Below are positions 8,748-16,709 of a DNA stretch of 32,623 bases, piece by piece (the stretch's first letter is position 1; each line of letters starts with the position of its first letter). The stretch is taken from positions 1 through 32,623 of the forward strand of contig JAIBBG010000037.1 of NCBI GenBank assembly GCA_019694805.1. The letters are read 5' to 3'. A program made the translations under genes and the position numbers. Source of the DNA: Flavobacteriales bacterium. Its GTDB lineage: Bacteria; Bacteroidota; Bacteroidia; Flavobacteriales_D; Sanyastnellaceae. The notes under the pieces were generated by a model that did not search any database, was not told the DNA's origin, and saw only the letters and a list, made by a program, of their open reading frames with translations.

Positions 8748-9404
8748 TCAAGCCTTTTCTACCAGAAGTCGTTCACTCACCACGTGACTGATCGTTTCAT
8801 CCGTTCGTTTCGCATAGCTCACTTTCATGGTACCATCGAATTGTTCTATGGCTTTGATTTTGACTTTAAGTCCAAGATGAATTTCACGGCTATTCAAAAA
8901 ACGTAAAAAATCCTCAGAAGTATTGATTACAGCTGCAAGTCTCACTGTTTCTCCGACCTTGCATGAACTCAATTTTTGATATTCCTTCCAAATCACTTTA
9001 CCATTTCGATCAGGAATCGGCGAACCATGTGGATCGACCTTAGGATATCCCAGCAATTGATCCATTTTATCGAAAAAAGCTGCCGATTGAATATGCTCAA
9101 CTTGCTCTGCGATAGGGTGAACCTCTTCCCAACCAAAACCCATATTCTCCACCAAAAACATCTCTGTGAGTCGATGTTTGCGAATGATCAATGCAGCTTC
9201 CCTTTTCCCCTTTTCAGTAAGCTTCAACGGCTTGTAACTTTCATAATAAACCAACTTTTTTGCCGCGAGCTTCTTCATCATGCTGGTAACTGTTGGCATT
9301 TTGATTTCCAATTTCCGGGAAAGGTCATTCACATTCACTTCTCCCCTTTCATTGCCCAAAGTGTACAACGCCTTTAAATAATTTTCTTCGGTATAGGAGT
9401 TCAT
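8748..9404 (-). CDS. Metal-dependent transcriptional regulator, MntR/DtxR family
   Basis: 218 residues in three parts: a winged-helix DNA-binding domain (1-65, with KMPTVTSMMKKLAAKKLV), a dimerisation/metal-binding domain (66-125) and a C-terminal FeoA/SH3-like domain (about 145-215). Metal ligands of the family are visible: H77, E81, H96, E100, E103 and H104. Glu at 100 where DtxR has Cys is MntR-like. The N-terminal ligands of Bacillus MntR (Asp8, Glu11) appear as Asn8 and Lys11, so the metal site may differ from classic MntR. Such proteins repress metal-uptake genes when Mn(II) or Fe(II) is sufficient. The gene is divergent from a TonB-dependent receptor whose promoter carries a perfect palindrome. 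The start fits the family (YTEENYLKALYTL) and lies right after a -7 box, so the mRNA may be nearly leaderless. Confidence 0.92.
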   Translation of the reverse strand: MNSYTEENYLKALYTLGNERGEVNVNDLSRKLEIKMPTVTSMMKKLAAKKLVYYESYKPLKLTEKGKREAALIIRKHRLTEMFLVENMGFGWEEVHPIAEQVEHIQSAAFFDKMDQLLGYPKVDPHGSPIPDRNGKVIWKEYQKLSSCKVGETVRLAAVINTSEDFLRFLNSREIHLGLKVKIKAIEQFDGTMKVSYAKRTDETISHVVSERLLVEKA

Positions 9405-9409
9405 ACCTA

Positions 9410-9417
9410 CAAATCTA
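9410..9417 (-). promoter_or_regulatory. Putative -7 box (TAGATTTG) of the metal regulator gene
   Basis: An exact TAnnTTTG match on the minus strand, ending 5 nt before the regulator ATG. TTTA at 9440-9437 lies 19 nt upstream and could serve as -33. Transcription would start close to the start codon. Confidence 0.4.
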
Positions 9418-9445
9418 ATTCAAAACAAGAATAGTGTAAAATTAT

Positions 9446-9476
9446 TTTGTTAGACACGTCTAACTTTATACTTTTG
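9446..9476 (+). promoter_or_regulatory. Promoter of the TonB receptor with embedded metal-regulator operator
   Basis: TTTG at 9446-9449 and TACTTTTG at 9469-9476 are separated by exactly 19 nt, an ideal Bacteroidota promoter. Between and overlapping them lies GTTAGACACGTCTAAC (9449-9464), a palindrome with perfect 7-bp arms. Sites of the form TTAG...CTAA are typical of DtxR/MntR/IdeR regulators. A bound dimer would cover the core promoter, giving simple repression. The leader before the 9491 ATG is very short. Confidence 0.75.
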
Positions 9477-9490
9477 TCGCCATTACCTCG

Positions 9491-11794
9491 ATGAATTACA
9501 TGTATCAGACCATTCTACTTCTTTTTGTTGCCAACACAATGGTCGCCCTTCAAGCCACAGGACAGCAAGCCAACCTTTTTGGCCATGTTACATCTGATGG
9601 TCAGCCAGTGGAATTCGCAATTGTTAGTATCGACCGAAATCAAAAAGCTGTACTTACCGATAGTTTAGGTTACTACCGCTTCAGCGATTTGGGTGCAGGC
9701 CAACATGAAATAGAGGTACAAGCTATTGGCTACAATCTTTTTGAAACGACCCTACCATTATCACCAGAAGAAAAAAAAGAACTGGAAATTGTCCTTATAA
9801 AATCCGACGTTTTGACGGAAGAGGTAGTTATTTCCGGTACCATGCAGGAAATATCGAGGATGGATTGTCCGGTTGCTGTAGAAGTGTATTCATCACAATT
9901 CTTCAAGTCCAATCCAACATCATCCGTGTTTGAAGCCATGCAAAATATCAATGGTGTAAAACCTCAGATCAATTGCAATGTGTGCAACACCGGCGATATA
10001 CACATCAATGGACTAGAAGGACCATATACCATGGTTTTGATCGATGGTATGCCCGTTGTGAGCGGACTTTCAACAGTGTATGGCCTGTCTGGCATTCCTT
10101 CATCCTTGATTGAAAGGGTTGAAATTGTAAAAGGGCCGGCATCCACACTCTATGGCAGCGAAGCCGTTGGTGGCCTCATCAACATCATCACCAAAAAAAA
10201 TGAGAATGCCCATCGATTCAGTGCAGATATCATGACCACCAGTTGGGCGGAAGTAAATGCGGATCTTTCCACCAAATACCATATAGGCAAAAACATTCAT
10301 GTGCTCACAGGCGTCAATTACTTCAACTATTCAGTGCCACAAGACCACAACCAGGATGGATTCACTGATGTCACTTTACAAGATCGCATTTCGGTTTTTA
10401 GCAAAATACAGATCAGGAGAAAACTCGATAGGCAATGGCAAATTGCAGGTAGATATGTTTATGAAGACCGTTGGGGCGGTGACATGCGTTGGCAACCTCA
10501 ATTTCGTGGTGGCGACAGTATCTATGGTGAGAGCATTTATACAAGTCGATGGGAATTTTATGGCACCTACGATTTACCCTTCGCTGAAAAAATCACATTT
10601 CAATGCAGTGCCAATGGTCACCAACAAAATAGTTATTACGGACAACTTTCGTTTCAAGCCAGACAAGAAGTTCTTTTTGGGCAATTGTTGTGGCCCAAAG
10701 ATCTTGGACATCACGCATTCCTGAGTGGGCTTTCCGTGCGTTATACTCATTATGATGACAATACACCGGCTACTTCAGCTACAGCAACGTCAGATGCAGA
10801 AAGTCGCGCTTACCAGCGCGTTGTACTTCCGGGAATATTTGTGCAAGACGATGTGAAGTTCAACGATCAGCATCGACTTTCAACAGGATGTCGCTACGAT
10901 TATCATACATTACATGGACATATACTTTCACCCCGGATAAACTACAAATGGAATACCGCCAATAGAAAAAACACCGTGCGAGCTGGAATAGGCAATGGCT
11001 ACCGCGTCGCCAATGTGTTTACAGAAGATCACGCAGCACTCACAGGATCCAGAAAGGTTGAATTTGTAGATCAACTGAAACCCGAGACCTCCTGGAACTA
11101 TAACATTCATTTTTCCAGAAAAATTTTTCAATCTGAAAATAGCAACATCACATTCGAATGCTCCGGATACTATACCCGTTTTGGCAATAGGATCATTGCA
11201 GACTATCTTACTGACCCCAACAAAATCATTTACGCCAATCTTCAGGGCAAGGCCATTTCCAGGGGAATCACCGCAAATGTGAGTCTGTTTCTACGCCAAC
11301 GCTGGACGGTATATTTAGGCATCAATGTTCAGGATGTTTATAGAGAATCTCATGGTCAAAGACAAGAACAATTGTTCACGGAGAAATACTCAGGCATGTG
11401 GGATATCCGATATAAAATCAAGCATTGGTCCATGGACTACAATGGTAAACTTTACAGTCCAATGAAATTACCCCTCATCAGTGCGCACGACCCACGACAA
11501 GCGAGTTCACCTTGGTGGAATATTCAAAATATCCAATTCACCTATTCAGGATTTTCACATTTCGAAATCTATTGTGGCGTGAAAAACCTCCTCAATTGGA
11601 CACCGGCACGAAACAATCCTTTTCTGATAGCACGTTCATTCGATCCTATTGACAAACAAGTCACATTTGACCAAAACGGTCAGGCGATCCAAACTGCGTA
11701 CAACCCTTATGCACTGACGTTTGACCCAACCTACGTCTATGCCCCGAATCAAGGAATCCGATTCTTTTTAGGAATAAGGTATCACTTCATTTGA
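9491..11794 (+). CDS. TonB-dependent outer-membrane receptor, probable metal uptake
   Basis: 767 residues. A signal peptide (about 1-26) is followed by a carboxypeptidase-regulatory-like beta-sandwich (about 27-110; LFGHVTSDGQPVEFAIVSID), a plug domain (about 120-235; GPYTMVLIDGMPVVSG, SLIERVEIVKGPASTLYGSE, GGLINIITKK) and a 22-strand-type barrel ending in GIRFFLGIRYHFI with an aromatic at the C-terminus. The receptor imports a ligand across the outer membrane using TonB-ExbBD energy. A CNVCNTGDIHING segment in the plug carries two Cys. The substrate cannot be read from sequence; the divergent MntR/DtxR-type regulator and the operator in the promoter point to manganese or iron (or a chelate). 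No inner-membrane transporter follows it. Confidence 0.93.
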   Translation: MNYMYQTILLLFVANTMVALQATGQQANLFGHVTSDGQPVEFAIVSIDRNQKAVLTDSLGYYRFSDLGAGQHEIEVQAIGYNLFETTLPLSPEEKKELEIVLIKSDVLTEEVVISGTMQEISRMDCPVAVEVYSSQFFKSNPTSSVFEAMQNINGVKPQINCNVCNTGDIHINGLEGPYTMVLIDGMPVVSGLSTVYGLSGIPSSLIERVEIVKGPASTLYGSEAVGGLINIITKKNENAHRFSADIMTTSWAEVNADLSTKYHIGKNIHVLTGVNYFNYSVPQDHNQDGFTDVTLQDRISVFSKIQIRRKLDRQWQIAGRYVYEDRWGGDMRWQPQFRGGDSIYGESIYTSRWEFYGTYDLPFAEKITFQCSANGHQQNSYYGQLSFQARQEVLFGQLLWPKDLGHHAFLSGLSVRYTHYDDNTPATSATATSDAESRAYQRVVLPGIFVQDDVKFNDQHRLSTGCRYDYHTLHGHILSPRINYKWNTANRKNTVRAGIGNGYRVANVFTEDHAALTGSRKVEFVDQLKPETSWNYNIHFSRKIFQSENSNITFECSGYYTRFGNRIIADYLTDPNKIIYANLQGKAISRGITANVSLFLRQRWTVYLGINVQDVYRESHGQRQEQLFTEKYSGMWDIRYKIKHWSMDYNGKLYSPMKLPLISAHDPRQASSPWWNIQNIQFTYSGFSHFEIYCGVKNLLNWTPARNNPFLIARSFDPIDKQVTFDQNGQAIQTAYNPYALTFDPTYVYAPNQGIRFFLGIRYHFI

Positions 11795-11836
11795 CCTCAA
11801 TAAACAGCTGTAGGTAAACAATTGGAATGATCCAGG

Positions 11837-12022
11837 TTAAACCCAGATGATGCAGGGCCTTTCTATTCCGATTCAAAATCACTTTGAATAAGCGCGTCCA
11901 GAATTTTCGGGACAGGTTTTGCCCGAGTCGAATGCGCTCCGTCATGATGACAACGCCTTGTTGTGCGAATTTTTTGAGCTTCTAAATCTCATATAAGAAA
12001 CACTTTGCATAATCTGGGTTAA
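11837..12022. repeat. Terminal-inverted-repeat element (MITE-like), copy 1
   Basis: The left end TTAAACCCAGATGATGC (11837-11853) is mirrored by GCATAATCTGGGTTAA (12007-12022), giving a 186-bp element with about 16-bp imperfect ends. No open frame of substance is inside. It contains copy 2 of the 26-nt repeat and a weak internal hairpin (TCGGG...CCCGA near 11910-11925). It occupies most of the gap between the TonB receptor and the next small gene. The same ends bound an element at 23581-23713. Confidence 0.6.
11853..11878. repeat. 26-nt intergenic repeat, copy 2
   Basis: Starts CAGGGCCTTTCTATTCC; 24 of 26 positions match 4897-4922, same strand. It abuts the left end of the inverted-repeat element at 11837. 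Confidence 0.55.
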
Positions 12023-12133
12023 AGGTATCGTGACCATCAGAACCAATATTTCGACCAACTTCGCAACCAATTTGAAACTGGATCGTAATCCATGCACCTG
12101 CAATTTTCCAACAAACCAACCGTTGAGCAATCC

Positions 12134-12358
12134 ATGAGAAAGTACCTTTCAATTTTACTGCTCTCCACCCTGATGATGATAACAGAATCCGCATGGTCGC
12201 AATCGGCCAAAGGATTCGATTATTCAGCCCATAAAAAGTTGAATAAACAAGCCGGACATTGGGGAAAGCGGCGTATGAAAGCTGCCGATCATGACATGAC
12301 GAATATCCAGTGCAGTGTCAGAAAATCCAGACGAAAAGCCAGGAAAAACAATCACTAA
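12134..12358 (+). CDS. Small secreted basic protein, unknown
   Basis: 74 residues starting MRKYLSILLLSTLMMITESA, a clear signal peptide cleaved near WSQ. The mature part (about 50 residues) is strongly basic (KRRMKAADHDMTN, KSRRKARKNNH) with one Cys and several His. An upstream in-frame ATG at 12092 exists, but 12134 is chosen because it puts the signal peptide at the N-terminus. No family is recognised. The signal peptide is the main argument that it is real. It stands alone between the inverted-repeat element and a convergent GNAT gene, and no good promoter was found. Confidence 0.55.
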   Translation: MRKYLSILLLSTLMMITESAWSQSAKGFDYSAHKKLNKQAGHWGKRRMKAADHDMTNIQCSVRKSRRKARKNNH

Positions 12359-12420
12359 CTTAGAAGACATTTAGGATTCGCTCATTTTTTTGACGTTTGC
12401 AGCTCTTTTGTCAAGACCCA

Positions 12421-12960
12421 TCAACTCAGTTTTCGACTTTGCCACTCATGTTTCAACAATGAATAGCAAACAGAATCTTCGTATTGATCATCAACCATAT
12501 AGTCTTGTCTCATGGTACCTTCATAGGTAAAACCAAATTTATGGAGCACCGCAAGCGAAGCTTTATTCCAATCGGCAGTTAAAGCAGATACCCGATGCAA
12601 TTTCATTTCTGAGAATCCATAATCCAGAATCACCTGAAGTGCTTCAGAAGTGTACCCCTTTCTTTTATCATCATCTTTTCGAAGTGCATAAAACAGCTCA
12701 GCTTTATCGTGCCTCGTATTCCAGGTATGAAAGCCGCACTCGCCAATTGTAGCGCCTGATTCCTTCACTTTTAACAAGAAAAATCGCAAAGACAAACGAT
12801 GGGTTTCCATGCCATGAAGATGCATCTCGCGATAGTGATCAAGCGAATTTTCATCAATACCAAAAAACGATGCTATTTCCTTGTCATCCTGCGAATTAAA
12901 AAGGTCATGAATCATTTGAGGAGTGATCATGATAAGGTCCAATCTCGCTGTCTGAAGCAT
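12421..12960 (-). CDS. GNAT acetyltransferase, RimJ/RimL type
   Basis: 179 residues from ATG 12960 (MLQTARLDLIMITPQMI), which matches the usual N-terminus of this family. The frame is open to 13110, but the extra 50 residues look random and contain the probable -7 box (12977-12984), so the long start is rejected. Family signs: GECGFHTWNTRHDKAELFYAL, the acetyl-CoA loop region KRKGYTSEALQVILDYGFSE, and HRVSALTADWNKASLAVLHKFGFTYEG. These enzymes transfer acetyl groups from acetyl-CoA to N-terminal amines of ribosomal proteins or to small amines; the substrate here is unknown. Cytoplasmic, single-gene unit. Confidence 0.88.
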   Translation of the reverse strand: MLQTARLDLIMITPQMIHDLFNSQDDKEIASFFGIDENSLDHYREMHLHGMETHRLSLRFFLLKVKESGATIGECGFHTWNTRHDKAELFYALRKDDDKRKGYTSEALQVILDYGFSEMKLHRVSALTADWNKASLAVLHKFGFTYEGTMRQDYMVDDQYEDSVCYSLLKHEWQSRKLS

Positions 12961-12976
12961 GTTTGAAGGGTATTTG

Positions 12977-12984
12977 CAAAGATA
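12977..12984 (-). promoter_or_regulatory. Putative -7 box (TATCTTTG) of the GNAT gene
   Basis: An exact TAnnTTTG on the minus strand, 16 nt before the 12960 ATG. It supports that start over the upstream one. The -33 partner is weak (TTCG, 22 nt away). Confidence 0.4.
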
Positions 12985-13196
12985 TCCGAAGGCAAGCATA
13001 CCACGCCGAAACCCCCGGAAATAGAAGTCCCTTGCAGACAATTCGCATAATCCACCTATGCATTCAAGGCATTTAGAGTCGTGGTGACGATGAAGTTTCG
13101 AAACGTGCAAATGGTCTCATTCCCACGCATTTCTAATCTCAAAAGAAAGACCCACTTATATTCGGATTAAAATGTGGTGGTTTTCATGGATTATAT

Positions 13197-13280
13197 TACT
13201 TTTGTTAAAATCGGATTGTGCAGTTGAATTCATACGTGAGATTCGATCATCCAGAAAGTATGAGTACCCGCGTATGAATT
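13197..13280 (+). promoter_or_regulatory. Possible promoter and long-loop inverted repeat ahead of the MORN operon
   Basis: TACTTTTG at 13197-13204 is an exact -7 match on the plus strand with only a weak -33. It is followed by a perfect 10-bp inverted repeat, AATTCATACG (13227-13236) and CGTATGAATT (13271-13280), with a 34-nt loop. If transcription starts near 13211, this hairpin would sit in a leader of about 220 nt before the 13434 start. Nothing else is seen in the 12961-13433 gap. Confidence 0.35.
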
Positions 13281-13433
13281 GTACAAGCAAGTGAGCAAAC
13301 TTCCGGTCCACTACCGAGAAGTATATTTCAAGAAGCAGGTGCGCATAACGAACGGCATCATGAAATGACCGTGTACGACTGCCACAAACCCTAATAGACA
13401 CTTGTTTAACGATAACCAAAATCAATGCACCTC

Positions 13434-16400
13434 ATGAAAACCTTGGTGATCATGTCGATCGCCGCCATTTGCTCTTCACCACTTTGCCTTCAGGCTCAGA
13501 ATGTCGGAGACCCTTATATCAACTCTTCAGATGTGATCAATGCCGGTGTAGAGCATTACGACGCAGGAGATTTCAAAAGAAGTATAGAAGATTTCAGTAA
13601 AGTAGCTCAAGGCGATAGCTTGTATACGCTGGCGCGTTATGAACTTGCTCTGGCCTACATTGCGGATAGTCAGTATGTAAATGCAACAGAAATTCTTCGT
13701 GCTTCTTTGAGCGATCCTCTCGCCGATCGTTTAAATACATTGACATTATTAGGAACAGCCTATGAAAGATTAGAGCGATATGATGAAGCGGTTGCGACAT
13801 TCGATCAATCCATTGCAGAATTCGGCTATCTCAATACACCTTACTTTGAAAAGGCGGGTACCATGAATTCCATGAAGAAGTACCAAGAAGCACTTGACCT
13901 TTATGCAGTTTCGCTCAGGAACAATCCATATCATGCCGCCACACACATGAACATCGGCTTTTTGGCCGCTGATGCAGGCGAACCTACTCTGGCAATTTTG
14001 GCGCTTTTTATGGGCATTACAACTGGTGGCAATAGTGAACTTAATCTGACCGTATTAGCAGCCATTGAAGAAATTGGGCACGACAGATATCAAAAAGTTC
14101 GTACCAACGTTCCGTCTTCCATTTTTTCTTTCGCTTCTGAATTGGATGAAATTGATGAAGTGGTAAAAAGCAAGTCGGCATTCAATAAAAAATACAAGAG
14201 TCTTGTGAAGATGGATCTTGCTTACGCCAAACAATTGCAAGTCATCTGTGAATTGCTCCCGAAAAACATCGACAGTCAAAACCCGATTTTGCAATTCTAT
14301 CATCAATTTTATAAGAATGCCTGGGATAATGGTCATTTCGTAGGAATGGCGACGCTTCCAATGGGCTCTATCAACGTGCCGGCAGCCCAAAAACTTGCGA
14401 AGAAAAACAAAGCAAAAGGAGAAAAGTATGAATCCTTTGCTGTTGAGAATATCAACAAGTATTTCAATCCACAGGAAATTACATTTAAAGGTAAAAAGGA
14501 AAAAACCACTGTTCATTGGGTCAATTTGCGCACTGCTGCATTTGGAAATGTTCAAAACGGCAATGAAGATGGATATTGGCATTACTTCCATCCGAATGGG
14601 GTTCTTGCGGCGGAAGGCAATTACGTGCAAGGCAAGAAGGATGGTATTTGGAAATATTATCATACCAATGGCCGTATCAAAAAAGAAGAAAGACTAAAAA
14701 TGGGTGAATTCGATGGATACGAAAAGCAATTCAGTGATTATGGAGTACCGACACAACTGGTTGACATCAATAGCAGTCAGAACGGGAAGATCGTTTCCTA
14801 TCAATCGAATGGAATTAAGCTCTATGAAGCAGAAATTAAAGTTGGCAAGCCGGATGGGAAGGTATTATATTACAATAAATTCGAAGAAAAGGATTTAGAA
14901 TTCAATCTCGTGAACGATGCCCCAAACGGCAAGAAGACCGAATATCATTATGATGGAAGTATCAAGGCTCAATATAATATCGTAAATAACCTCATTCAGG
15001 ATGAACTCATTACATATCATCCGAATGGCAAAGAGGAAGCAAAAGGAAAACTGGCGAAAGGAGAAAGAGAAGGCGAATGGAAATTCTTCCATATGAATGG
15101 TCAACCTTATCAAACCGGTAGCTATAAATCAGGTAAAAAAATAGGTGAATGGATCATGTACAACGAGCAGGGCGTTGTCATGGAAAAGGAAATGTTTAGC
15201 AATTCAGGAGAAATGGATGGACTCAGCAAGTACTATGATGGTGACGGTAAATTGCTTCGTGAAATTGACTACAAAAACGGTAAAGCGGTTACCATTACAC
15301 ACTATCATGGAGATGGAACACAACTTCATCAATCGAAAAGTAAAGATGGTGTTATTGATGTTGTTTATTATAATCACTTAAGGCAAAAGATTCGGGAAGG
15401 TCGCTTCGGAAAAAACGGATATGAAGGATTGCTCATTGAGTGCGACGTATCAGGCATGAAAACATCCGAGACCCAATTAAAAGATGGTAAGGCCGATGGA
15501 ATTAAGAAGACTTTTTATCCGAGCGGAGCATTGCTCAGTGAAGTGAAGTATGTTGATGGATTGGCACAAGGATTTGCGAAATACTATTTCAGAAATGGCC
15601 AAATTGAAACCACCAAGTATTATAAGGATGATGTTCTGCACGGACCTTCTATTGAATATTATCCAGATGGTCAAAAGTCTGAGGAAGAATTTTACTGGAA
15701 TGGTGTTTTGAATGGTGTAAGCATAGAATACACTCCTGACGGCATTCCTGTTGAATCTGCCATTTATGAGATGGATGTTTTCTGCGGCATCATCAATTAT
15801 GACGAGAAAGGCAAATCAATTCACGTATGCCCATTGAAAAATGGCCATGGCGATCTGGTTAGTAAATATAAAAACGGGGCGGTGAAAACAAAGGCTACCT
15901 GTCAAAACGGATTGATCAGTGGAAAACGTGAAGATCTACATCCGGATGGCAGTGTATTTCAAACTTCAGAATATAAAGCCGGCTTTTTGCATGGTAATAC
16001 AGAACGATTCCAATTCGGCAATCTGATGTTCACAGGAAGCTATTCATATGGCAATCGACATGGCAATTGGACATTCTACGAATTGGATGGGTTACGCGAT
16101 TATGAAACTTCATTCTATTATAACCAAGACGATAGCGTAACTACCTTCTACCATAAAAACGGATCAGTAAGAAGAAGGTTAATCAGACATCATGGAATGA
16201 GGACAGGCGATGAATACATTTATGCTGAAGATGGTTCTATTGCTATTGTCAGAAGGTATTTTGAAGATGCATTGATCGCTTATTCATATGAAGATAAAAA
16301 TCACAAATTGGTTCCATTTATTTCTGTCGATCCCAAATACACAGAAGTAAAAGCCTATTATGCGAATGGCAAGCCATCCGCTTCATTCGTGATCAAAAAT

Positions 16401-16709
16401 GGAGAGTATGATGGTGATTTAACTTTCTTAAATTCAAATGGAAAACCATTTGCCTCCTATCAATATCAAAATGGAATGGAACAGGGATTAACAAAAGAGT
16501 ATGGATCCAACGGAGTTTTGATGGATGAATTCACGCAAAAAGACGGCGCGGTTGAAGGTCAGAGAACAGTATATTATCCAAATGGAAAAATCAAGTATCA
16601 ATTGACCTATAGAAGTGGCGTGCTTCATGGGCCAGCGAAAATTTATGATAAGAACGGCAAATTGGTGAAAGAAGGAGAATGTTACAATGGTGAATTTTTT
16701 GCGAAATAG
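13434..16709 (+). CDS. Secreted TPR / MORN-repeat (YwqK-like) protein
   Basis: 1091 residues from ATG 13434, where a signal peptide begins (MKTLVIMSIAAICSSPLCLQ, cleaved near AQN); ATG 13425 adds three residues. About residues 25-240 are TPR-like helices (VEHYDAGDFKRSIEDFSKV, LARYELALAYIADSQY, PYFEKAGTMNSMKKYQEAL). From about 376 to the end there are about 30 tandem copies of a 23-24-residue MORN-2/YwqK-type repeat with the pattern DGxWxxYxxNGxxxxxxxYxxGK, for example KDGIWKYYHTNGRIKKEE and LHGPAKIYDKNGKLVKEGE. Such repeats form extended beta-hairpin arrays. The function is unknown; it is probably periplasmic or surface-exposed. Its last 23 nt overlap the next gene, so translation is probably coupled. 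Confidence 0.85.
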   Translation: MKTLVIMSIAAICSSPLCLQAQNVGDPYINSSDVINAGVEHYDAGDFKRSIEDFSKVAQGDSLYTLARYELALAYIADSQYVNATEILRASLSDPLADRLNTLTLLGTAYERLERYDEAVATFDQSIAEFGYLNTPYFEKAGTMNSMKKYQEALDLYAVSLRNNPYHAATHMNIGFLAADAGEPTLAILALFMGITTGGNSELNLTVLAAIEEIGHDRYQKVRTNVPSSIFSFASELDEIDEVVKSKSAFNKKYKSLVKMDLAYAKQLQVICELLPKNIDSQNPILQFYHQFYKNAWDNGHFVGMATLPMGSINVPAAQKLAKKNKAKGEKYESFAVENINKYFNPQEITFKGKKEKTTVHWVNLRTAAFGNVQNGNEDGYWHYFHPNGVLAAEGNYVQGKKDGIWKYYHTNGRIKKEERLKMGEFDGYEKQFSDYGVPTQLVDINSSQNGKIVSYQSNGIKLYEAEIKVGKPDGKVLYYNKFEEKDLEFNLVNDAPNGKKTEYHYDGSIKAQYNIVNNLIQDELITYHPNGKEEAKGKLAKGEREGEWKFFHMNGQPYQTGSYKSGKKIGEWIMYNEQGVVMEKEMFSNSGEMDGLSKYYDGDGKLLREIDYKNGKAVTITHYHGDGTQLHQSKSKDGVIDVVYYNHLRQKIREGRFGKNGYEGLLIECDVSGMKTSETQLKDGKADGIKKTFYPSGALLSEVKYVDGLAQGFAKYYFRNGQIETTKYYKDDVLHGPSIEYYPDGQKSEEEFYWNGVLNGVSIEYTPDGIPVESAIYEMDVFCGIINYDEKGKSIHVCPLKNGHGDLVSKYKNGAVKTKATCQNGLISGKREDLHPDGSVFQTSEYKAGFLHGNTERFQFGNLMFTGSYSYGNRHGNWTFYELDGLRDYETSFYYNQDDSVTTFYHKNGSVRRRLIRHHGMRTGDEYIYAEDGSIAIVRRYFEDALIAYSYEDKNHKLVPFISVDPKYTEVKAYYANGKPSASFVIKNGEYDGDLTFLNSNGKPFASYQYQNGMEQGLTKEYGSNGVLMDEFTQKDGAVEGQRTVYYPNGKIKYQLTYRSGVLHGPAKIYDKNGKLVKEGECYNGEFFAK

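Noticed and set aside
12383..12395. T-run near 12390 as terminator between convergent genes
   Set aside because: There is no stable hairpin directly before it on either strand.
13156..13425. 89-residue minus-strand frame upstream of the MORN gene
   Set aside because: It has no recognisable domain or signal peptide, covers the promoter/inverted-repeat region, and its start codon overlaps the start of the opposite gene.
14055..14663. 202-residue minus-strand frame opposite the MORN gene
   Set aside because: Shadow frame: the opposite strand encodes a well-supported TPR/MORN protein here.
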